Shown in pieces: positions 7,724-12,892 of a stretch of 12,892 bases of DNA. The notes beneath the pieces are model-generated. The model was not told where the DNA came from and did no database searches. It worked only from the letters and a program-made list of their open reading frames with translations. This DNA comes from a bacterium Ga0077546 (GTDB lineage: Bacteria > Cyanobacteriota > Vampirovibrionia > Obscuribacterales > Obscuribacteraceae): assembly GCA_001464165.1 (NCBI GenBank), contig LNEX01000559.1:1-12892 (forward strand), written 5' to 3'. Position 1 is the stretch's first letter. Each line of letters opens with the position of its first letter. A program made the translations under genes and the position numbers.

Positions 7724-8548
7724 TCAGGCAGCCACAGGCAAAGCTTCTGCCAAGAAGCGCTTCAGCCGCTTGGATACATTGTCGAGCTTTGTCAGAGCAA
7801 CAAGGCTCTGTTCGCTGTGGTCAGAAGGTCCAATCTGAGCCATTAGGCCTTGAAGAACTTGCACTGCTTCAACTTCATACATGAGCCTGGTGGCTTCTGG
7901 AAGTTCGCCAAAGGCAGGCAGCTCCCGCAGAGCAGGAAGAGTAATCTCACTGCTCTTCTTCTCATCACCAAACGACAGTGCCTGGCGAACATGAGCCGGG
8001 AGGAAGTCAGCAGGATTCTGAAACCCACCAATGTTTGGCATACCCGGGATATTGGGCATGCCCGGGATACTGGACAAACCTGAAACACCCATGCCCATAC
8101 CGACACTCGCACCGCCAAGGCCGAACTGACCACTCCCAGGTCCGCTTCTGCGCACCGAACCGCCAAACACGTCCATGCCAGTACCAGCACCGACACCATG
8201 ATTGCCGTAGCCTTGCTCGTCTCCACTGAGAAGATTGGTCGGATTCATCGCTACCGTGAGCTGATAGTACCGACCAGCAGGGTGTGCAGGCTCGACGAAA
8301 ACATCGCTCTTGAGCTCTGTCTTGAAGCGCTCAGCGAGATTGTGAGCCTGGTCCCAGGGGAGAACATCAGCCTTAGGCTTCTCTATCAAGGCTACTTCCA
8401 GCCAAGATTTGCCAGCAATTTGCTCACGGCAGAAAAGTGTTCTTTCTCTTGTCGAGCGCAGAAAATAGCTTCTCTTCATGATGATGTGCCGCAGACCGTG
8501 GCTCATTTCAATAAGGAAGGCTGGATTTGGTACTGAGTTATTTTGCAT
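7724..8548 (-). CDS. 274-residue hypothetical protein with Gly/Met-rich linker
   Basis: I start the protein at ATG 8548-8546 (MQNNSVPNPAFLIEMSHGLR) because AGGA stands 8 nt before it; an in-frame ATG at 8647 would add 33 residues of poorly coding sequence without a clear site. Residues 1-105 look like a folded alpha/beta domain. Residues about 112-176 are a flexible linker rich in Gly and Met, including IPGMPNIPGMPN encoded by an 18-nt tandem repeat. Residues 200-272 are mostly helical and end in a basic amphipathic helix (DNVSKRLKRFLAEAL). There is no signal peptide or membrane segment, so it is probably cytoplasmic. I do not recognise the family. It stands alone, with a long gap upstream and a hairpin downstream. 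Confidence 0.85.
   Translation of the reverse strand: MQNNSVPNPAFLIEMSHGLRHIIMKRSYFLRSTRERTLFCREQIAGKSWLEVALIEKPKADVLPWDQAHNLAERFKTELKSDVFVEPAHPAGRYYQLTVAMNPTNLLSGDEQGYGNHGVGAGTGMDVFGGSVRRSGPGSGQFGLGGASVGMGMGVSGLSSIPGMPNIPGMPNIGGFQNPADFLPAHVRQALSFGDEKKSSEITLPALRELPAFGELPEATRLMYEVEAVQVLQGLMAQIGPSDHSEQSLVALTKLDNVSKRLKRFLAEALPVAA
8033..8068 (-). repeat. 18-nt tandem repeat coding IPGMPN twice
   Basis: Two adjacent 18-nt units share CCCGGGATAYTGG on the plus strand and encode IPGMPN-IPGMPN, followed by a partial third unit (IGG). It lies inside the flexible linker of the 274-residue protein and may vary in copy number by slippage. Confidence 0.6.
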
Positions 8549-8709
8549 GTGGGAATTCCTTGTAATCTTGATCTCGATCTCGCTTTCGATCGAAGTGCGG
8601 TTACCAACAGGCCTTGCCAAGCGCTTTGGAATAAGCAAGCCTAGCAAGGCAGAATGAAGTATTAGCCTTAATTGTTAGGCTTCCTGCAATTTTCATTTAT
8701 CCAGGCATT

Positions 8710-8975
8710 ATGACTAACACCCTTGATGCGACAAGCACAGTTTCTTCCTTTTCAACTGCAGATTCGGTGCTCATGCTCTTCTATTGACAAAACCTTCCTT
8801 AAACTCAACTCATTGGCAGCGGTTCATACGAGACATTGGCTCTTTGGAAGAGCATCAAGCCATGGATCAGAAAGTGCTCAAGCAAACGGAGCTGCGCAAA
8901 CCAAGCAAGCTTGTTCTCAATCTATATAGATTGCCGATGGCGTTTTCCATGAACCATCACGATCAACCTATTTAA
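8710..8975 (+). pseudogene. Possible small gene split by a frameshift at a TTGA junction
   Basis: A frame opens at ATG 8710 (MTNTLDATSTVSSFSTADSV), runs for 25 codons and stops at TGA 8785-8787. A second frame, readable from the overlapping TTG at 8784, continues to TAA at 8973-8975 with protein-like content (HWQRFIRDIGSLEEHQAMDQ, then KPSKLVLNLYRLP). Only AGG four bases before the ATG resembles a ribosome binding site. The second frame has ordinary codon choice and no ATG of its own near its start. It is either a remnant of a roughly 88-residue gene with one frameshift or a chance pair of frames. No family is recognised. Confidence 0.25.
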
Positions 8976-10104
8976 TATCGTCTCGCTCGGTCACTCAAAA
9001 TTGCCGGCAATAGTCTTAGTTGTGCTGCTACCGCCCGGTAAAGGATGAAGTGAACTTGAGGTGAAAGGGGAAATAGGAGAGGTGTTGGTGCTGGCCTTTG
9101 AAAAAAACTGAATTGAAATTGTTCCTCACTATAGAGTCCACACATCCTCAAAAGCCACCACTAAAAGTGCAGTCAATTTCGCTGGCTCTTCTACCGGGCA
9201 GTAATTCACATGGGCAAGACCTTAACTCTGTAACCCATACAGCCTCAGGCCATTGGCCCACTGTTCCTTACTCACCGCAATCCACACTCATTTATTGACA
9301 CTAATATTCCATTCTCTCGTTAGCGCCGAATCTTTAACACAAAATAAAAGCGACCTCAGCTCTATCCCTAGCGCTAAGATCACCAAAGCTTTTTGCATAA
9401 ATACGCAAAATGCTTGCTAATTCAGCAATTGCGACGACCAAGCAAAGCTAAAATCTGATGCTTTGAAACGCTATTGAACTCAGAATCAATGAACTAAGTA
9501 AAGAAAAATCCTCGCGCTAGTCACCAGCTGTGATGCTCTATTTATATGCATTAATTACACCCATTCATTGCCGAAGTATTTTTACTGCATTGAGTTATCA
9601 CCTCCATTTCATGGGTTATTCATAGAATCAAGAATTTCACATGCAATACCTGTCTCTCAAGATTTTCTCAACAGAACGAGTAGTCAAACCTTACTGATAG
9701 CTGCCGAAAGTGACACTCACAGCTGAGACCCTTTGCATTCACCAATAGCGTCTTCAACAGCTGCGACTTCAGGATCATTGAAAATGCTCTAGCTATTTCT
9801 TCACCAAGCATCTCTTTTCTTGACAGAAATATCTCTCGACAACAAGCCTTTCCCAAGCAATAATCTGCGTCCTAGCGAACGAGCATTCGCGCTGAACCAG
9901 GACTGGTTATTTTATTTACTTTTCCTTTAGATACCTGAAAAGGCTTATTCATCAGCCTCTTGCAGGGTAATTTCTAAGCCAATAATAAAAACGCTTCACA
10001 ATAAATTAGTAGTAATGATATCTGGCCCAGATCAAAACATCGCTATCTCCGCTTCTCATGAGGTAATTGCTAAAGGCTCCTGTTGCGCTCAATGATTCAC
10101 TAAC
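8976..10104. other. AT-rich gap with no convincing gene
   Basis: About 1.1 kb is rich in stop codons on both strands. Hand counts of three 60-nt lines gave 40, 30 and 28 percent G+C, well below the genes around it. Two weak structures are visible: AGCTTTTTGC/GCAAAATGCT (9387-9414, one mismatch) and AACCA/TGGTT at about 9895-9908 followed by a T-rich plus-strand stretch. A 62-codon minus-strand frame at 9668-9856 has no ribosome binding site and no recognisable content. I see no tRNA, rRNA, CRISPR or transposase remnant. Confidence 0.5.
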
Positions 10105-11757
10105 TCAATCCCTTATCATTTGTTTCTTAGCCAACGCTTCTGCTTTTCGGCAGACGTTGCAACCAGTGCCTCTCTCTAACATATGTTGTACTGACCGCCC
10201 ATATGTCTTGGCGCAATGACAGCGCCATTTAATTGTTTTAGTTGTCGTGGCAACGACATCACTGGCTGTTAGGCCAGCATTGTCATCGGCATGCATCAAC
10301 TTAGCTAATACAGGGTGGACAGTCTCTAGAGAGTTAGTGACAGAAACTTTTCGGTTGGCACAAAACGGACAATCTGTGCCCTTTATCGCTCTTTGATAGA
10401 CTTCGGCCATCCACTCATGATCTGGCCCGATCTGACACTTCCACCAAACTTTACTGCGGCAACCTGCTGCAGTATTCCAAGGCGTGCGATCGCCATTTCG
10501 CTCCTGAAACCACTGGTCAGCTAGCCCTTCTCTGGCATTGTCCACATTGTCTGGCAGTAAAGCACAGCTGCGGCACTGATCAACTCCAGCCAGCAGCTCC
10601 GCTGGCGAGGCCTGATAGATATGCTCATAGAAACAATAGAACCAATATTTCTTGCGCGAATCAGCCAATATCAGCTCTGGATCTATCTGCTTCTCCTCTC
10701 CACTCTTACTGTCAATTACAACATTCTTCTCTGGGTGCCAGCGTTTCAAGATATACGGAGAGACGCTTAGTAGCGTAGGAGCATCTGATCTCTTGCCGGC
10801 GCAATACGGGCAATTCTCAGGGTTGGGCTGTGTGCGGCGACAAACAGCCTTACTAAATGTGTGGCCCTCAGAGCAGCGGAAAGTCGCTACAACATGGCTA
10901 CCTGGCTTGATATTGATTGGAGTAAGCTCAGGATTGCTTGGAACAAACAGGAACTCTCTTGCTATATGTCTGTATTTAAGAGCCTCTAGTGAATTCTCAT
11001 CATCTTCCTTTGCACAGGTCGGGCAGCCATCTTTGTACAACTCGGTCAAGCTACGAGCAAAGCGGTGACTAGCATTCTTTCGGCACTTCCAGCGAACTCG
11101 ATGATTGACAGGCAGTCTCTTGGGATCGAAACCAACGTTCTCTCGCGTTCTAAGAAACATGTTCCAGGCATTCGCCCGACCGCGCTTCTTTTTAACGCTC
11201 TCATCCATCAAATTTACCCGCTTATCCTTACAGCATTTGCGGCACGGACAGCCCTGCTTCGGCTCCTGACTAATGGGGTTAAGACGGTCCATTATCCGCG
11301 AACTATATACAAGCCCCGTTCCGCTAGGGCACTTGAACAACCAATAGCTCTGCGACCAAGGCGAAATATCTTTGACCCTGGTAGCTCGCCTGCTATCTCG
11401 AACTATTTCTTTCTGCAGCCACTTCGGTATGACTTGTGGTGGCTTCGGCCTAGGGTCGCGCCCAGCGCATATGTAGCAGCCCTGGTCTTTGGTCCCTTCA
11501 TCCCAGGCCCTCGCTCTGATGTTTATTGCAACCTCGATAAACTCACCACAGCGGCCATGGCGCCAGCGGACTATTCGGTTTGAACCAGCAGAAATATCAT
11601 CGGCTGAATAAGGCCCAAGGTCTTCGTATTCGCATGCTAGTGCCGGGTGGCTCTTCCTTAGCGGAATGCCGCGAAAGACCTTCATCAAAGGATCTTGGCC
11701 AATCGTTTTGACTCGACTGCTCGCTCTCGGTAGGTCTCTTAGTTTCTTCTTGGCCAT
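10105..11757 (-). CDS. Treble-clef zinc-finger repeat protein (PF14311/DUF4379-like), seven repeats
   Basis: This 550-residue protein is built from about seven units of 53-70 residues. Each has an aromatic-rich strand carrying a Cys, often a His a few residues on, and a closing CxxC. Unit by unit: C70 with C94/C97; C143 with C172/C175; C225, H231 with C245/C248; C295, H299 with C316/C319; C375, H379 with C395/C398; C441, H447 with C463/C466; C513 with C533/C536. Unit 6 is closest to the family consensus (VWWKCQIGPDHEWMAEVYQR, then DCPFC). The N-terminus is basic (MAKKKLRDLPRASSRVK). This domain is described as a treble-clef zinc finger of uncertain role, suspected to bind nucleic acid; I see no nuclease or other catalytic domain here. 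The ATG has no good ribosome binding site. The gene stands alone. Confidence 0.9.
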   Translation of the reverse strand: MAKKKLRDLPRASSRVKTIGQDPLMKVFRGIPLRKSHPALACEYEDLGPYSADDISAGSNRIVRWRHGRCGEFIEVAINIRARAWDEGTKDQGCYICAGRDPRPKPPQVIPKWLQKEIVRDSRRATRVKDISPWSQSYWLFKCPSGTGLVYSSRIMDRLNPISQEPKQGCPCRKCCKDKRVNLMDESVKKKRGRANAWNMFLRTRENVGFDPKRLPVNHRVRWKCRKNASHRFARSLTELYKDGCPTCAKEDDENSLEALKYRHIAREFLFVPSNPELTPINIKPGSHVVATFRCSEGHTFSKAVCRRTQPNPENCPYCAGKRSDAPTLLSVSPYILKRWHPEKNVVIDSKSGEEKQIDPELILADSRKKYWFYCFYEHIYQASPAELLAGVDQCRSCALLPDNVDNAREGLADQWFQERNGDRTPWNTAAGCRSKVWWKCQIGPDHEWMAEVYQRAIKGTDCPFCANRKVSVTNSLETVHPVLAKLMHADDNAGLTASDVVATTTKTIKWRCHCAKTYGRSVQHMLERGTGCNVCRKAEALAKKQMIRD

Positions 11758-11823
11758 TCTCGCAAGCTACTTTTTAACTGCTTCAATCGCGACTGCTCAA
11801 TAATACTGAAGCTTTTGCCTTTA

Positions 11824-11862
11824 TTACCCATTCAGCATGAAAGCGCTCATAGAAAAGCCCAC
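11824..11862 (-). CDS. Possible 12-codon leader ORF before the zinc-finger gene
   Basis: A full consensus AAGGAGG at 11874-11868 (minus) stands 5 nt before a GTG that opens MGFSMSAFMLNG and ends in tandem TAA TAA. It lies 66 nt before the ATG of the zinc-finger gene, with a 6-bp stem GCTTCA/TGAAGC (11780-11812) between them. The layout is what a leader peptide would show, but a 7-base match is expected about once or twice by chance in a window of this size. Confidence 0.25.
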   Translation of the reverse strand: MGFSMSAFMLNG

Positions 11863-11942
11863 AGCTGCCTCCTTAACCTGAAAACATCCAGAGCTGACAC
11901 AAAGGCTCTTCGCTCCCCAAAGACCCATCCAAGTTGTTCTGC

Positions 11943-12440
11943 CTACTCACCAGGCGGGAAAGTCTGCTCTTGGGCATGGTAACGGTCAATGAAGCTCTCA
12001 GTCGACTCACTCGCGGCAAAAGAAGCACCAGGCACAAAAGCTTCGGGTAATAGTGGACCAACGGTTAACCAAAAGGCACTGCGATCAAAGACTTTTGTGC
12101 CCTCACCAATAAAGACTGCATTGGCCCCCATTGCCTTGGCTGCCGATGAAATTGTTCGGCTCATGCCAGTGGTGAATGGAGACGGCATCAAACAGCAGAG
12201 CAAAATCTTGGTGAATCTAAGCTGAAAGTCGCTACGAACAAAACGCAAGAGCTCAAAAATATCGTCGTCTATCAGATGAACCGGAGCAACAATTAATGCA
12301 GGATCGTTCACCCGCAGCCAAGCAATTGCCACTGCAAGTGTGGGCACAGAAACAACCCTGTAGCCTGCGCGCGCCAATTCAATGGCAGCACAATCTGGCT
12401 CACTCTGATGCTCTTGTAATATCAGTATTGATTCTGGCAT
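11943..12440 (-). CDS. Degenerate receiver-domain (pseudo-receiver) protein
   Basis: Residues 4-115 of this 165-residue protein follow the response-regulator receiver fold: SILILQEHQSEPDCAAIELA for strand 1 and helix 1, ALIVAPVHLIDDDIFELLRF for strand 3 onward, and AMGANAVFIGEG near the end. The functional residues are altered. The acidic pair after strand 1 is QE, the phosphoacceptor Asp is replaced by Pro53, and the Lys of the usual TKP motif is absent, so phosphorylation is unlikely. The remaining 50 residues have no recognisable output domain. The ATG at 12440 is the only in-frame start and has no Shine-Dalgarno; a long hairpin ends one base before it. No kinase gene is nearby. The receiver call rests on pattern similarity. 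Confidence 0.82.
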   Translation of the reverse strand: MPESILILQEHQSEPDCAAIELARAGYRVVSVPTLAVAIAWLRVNDPALIVAPVHLIDDDIFELLRFVRSDFQLRFTKILLCCLMPSPFTTGMSRTISSAAKAMGANAVFIGEGTKVFDRSAFWLTVGPLLPEAFVPGASFAASESTESFIDRYHAQEQTFPPGE

Positions 12441-12441
12441 T

Positions 12442-12480
12442 AAAGTGTTATGCCGCCAACTAGAACGGCAGTAACACTTT
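12442..12480 (-). promoter_or_regulatory. Long hairpin abutting the start codon of the pseudo-receiver gene
   Basis: AAAGTGTTA-TGCCG (12442-12455) pairs with CGGCA-TAACACTTT (12466-12480), giving 14 bp with one bulged base and a 10-nt loop. On the minus strand the stem ends one base before the ATG at 12440 and occupies the place of a ribosome binding site. It lacks a following T-run, and no gene ends into it, so a translational control element or protein-binding palindrome is likelier than a terminator. Confidence 0.5.
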
Positions 12481-12550
12481 CAGCGAAACAAGCCATATAA
12501 AAGCCAAACAAAACCCAACGCAACCAAGCCGACTAGCAGCGAGATTTAAT

Positions 12551-12570
12551 TTACTTTGACGTCAAACTAA
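12551..12570. promoter_or_regulatory. Upstream palindromic operator of the pirin promoter
   Basis: The palindrome TTAcTTTGACGTCAAAcTAA is perfect except for one position per arm, with a perfect 12-bp core, TTTGACGTCAAA. It lies about where a -35 region and its upstream flank would be. Its core nearly matches the second palindrome, centred 36 bp downstream. TTGA-n2-TCAA half-sites suit a dimeric winged-helix regulator, for example of the MarR type; the identity is inference. Confidence 0.6.
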
Positions 12571-12582
12571 GTTAGCAAGCGC

Positions 12583-12588
12583 TATAAT
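12583..12588 (+). promoter_or_regulatory. -10 box of the pirin promoter
   Basis: A perfect TATAAT stands 45 nt before the pirin ATG. No good -35 lies at 16-18 nt; the nearest, TTGACG at 12556, is 21 nt away and part of the palindrome. The promoter may therefore be weak or dependent on a regulator. Confidence 0.55.
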
Positions 12589-12609
12589 AGTTTGATATCA
12601 AAGTATTAT
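12584..12609. promoter_or_regulatory. Downstream palindromic operator over the pirin transcription start
   Basis: A 26-bp palindrome with one G/G mismatch pair is centred at 12596.5 on a perfect TTTGATATCAAA. It begins inside the -10 box and covers the expected transcription start, the position at which a bound repressor would block RNA polymerase. Confidence 0.6.
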
Positions 12610-12633
12610 TTTTGTTCCACAGAGAGGTCAATC

Positions 12634-12892
12634 ATGCGAGCCATCAAGGAGATAATCACTGCCGAAGCAGTCAGAGAAGGCGCTGGAGTGATTGTTCACA
12701 GACTATTTCCCACAAGAGAAATAGACAATATCGATCCTTTTCTCTTACTGGACCACATGGGCCCCAACGACTACGCCCCGGACACAGCAAAGGGCTTTCC
12801 CGACCACCCACACCGCGGCTTCGAGACAGTTTCGTACATGTTAGAAGGGGCTCTTGAACACCGCGATTCAGTGGGTAACAAAGGCGTAATCG
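12634..12892 (+). CDS. Pirin family protein (N-terminal 86 residues; 3' end off the right edge)
   Basis: The visible part matches the pirin N-terminal cupin closely: DPFLLLDHMGP (34-44), GFPDHPHRGFETVSYMLEG (54-72) and EHRDSVGNKGVI (75-86). In pirins the two His of the HPH motif (here H58 and H60) bind iron, with a later His and Glu that lie beyond the window. Bacterial pirins are cytoplasmic; some are quercetin dioxygenases and others act in stress responses, and this sequence does not decide which. GAGG lies 6 nt before the ATG. The gene is divergent from the pseudo-receiver gene, and its promoter carries two palindromes, suggesting inducible expression. Length so far is normal for the family. 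Confidence 0.95.
   Translation, partial: MRAIKEIITAEAVREGAGVIVHRLFPTREIDNIDPFLLLDHMGPNDYAPDTAKGFPDHPHRGFETVSYMLEGALEHRDSVGNKGVI

Noticed and set aside
8549..8647. 33-residue N-terminal extension of the 274-residue protein from ATG 8647
   Set aside because: The downstream ATG at 8548 has AGGA at a workable distance, and the extension (with ESEIEIKIT) looks like read-through of a simple GATCTCGATCTCG-type sequence.
9098..9298. 66-codon plus-strand frame from a TTG
   Set aside because: No ribosome binding site, composition rich in Ser, Thr, Pro and His without pattern, and it lies in the AT-rich gap.
9668..9856. 62-codon minus-strand frame
   Set aside because: It starts at TTG without a ribosome binding site, and the internal ATG has purines too close to serve as one; no recognisable sequence pattern.
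12556..12588. TTGACG/TATAAT as a standard sigma-70 promoter
   Set aside because: The spacing is 21 nt, too long for a normal promoter, and TTGACG is the left half of a palindrome; only the -10 box is kept as a feature.
1..12892. CRISPR array, tRNA or rRNA genes, insertion-sequence ends
   Set aside because: I looked for direct repeats with even spacing, cloverleaf-like sequence, rRNA motifs and terminal inverted repeats around a transposase frame, and saw none by eye.

Overview
The window looks like a chromosomal stretch of a bacterium of moderate GC content, with one strand strongly dominant. Every well supported gene lies on the minus strand except a pirin gene cut off by the right edge. 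A lipoprotein with a lipobox, an RHS/YD-repeat giant and clear Shine-Dalgarno sites point to a bacterium with a Gram-negative-type envelope. No marker gene fixes the phylum. The mix of long intergenic stretches, YD-repeat proteins and a degenerate receiver protein reminds me of non-photosynthetic relatives of cyanobacteria (Melainabacteria/Obscuribacterales), but that is only an impression.

Layout from left to right. (1) Positions 1-5615 minus hold one uninterrupted reading frame of at least 1871 codons that runs off the left edge. It is an RHS-family polymorphic-toxin-type protein with a transglutaminase-like N-terminal domain, YD repeats, the RHS core with its DPxG motif, and 97 visible residues of a variable C-terminal domain. 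(2) Just upstream, 5693-5809 encodes a 38-residue stand-alone YD-repeat mini-protein with its own ribosome binding site. (3) At 6164-7444 minus lies a compact group of four small reading frames: a three-helix membrane protein, an overlapping frame with one helix and a proline-rich tail (probably the broken C-terminus of the first), an 80-residue protein, and a lipoprotein. (4) At 7724-8548 minus is a 274-residue protein with a Gly/Met-rich linker and no recognised family, followed by a strong hairpin. (5) At 8549-10104 there is about 1.5 kb of increasingly AT-rich sequence with no convincing gene, apart from a possible small frameshifted plus-strand gene at 8710-8975. (6) At 10105-11757 minus is a 550-residue protein made of seven treble-clef zinc-finger repeats, preceded by a possible 12-codon leader ORF. 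(7) At 11943-12440 minus is a pseudo-receiver protein lacking the phosphoacceptor Asp, with a long hairpin ending one base before its ATG. (8) A divergent pirin gene starts at 12634, under a promoter flanked by two near-identical palindromes.

How the parts may work together: the RHS protein, the mini-YD peptide and perhaps the envelope-protein cluster upstream could form one functional neighbourhood concerned with delivering a C-terminal effector domain. The matching immunity gene, if there is one, would lie beyond the left edge. The pirin promoter looks under tight control by a dimeric repressor. The zinc-finger and pseudo-receiver genes have no evident partner in the window.
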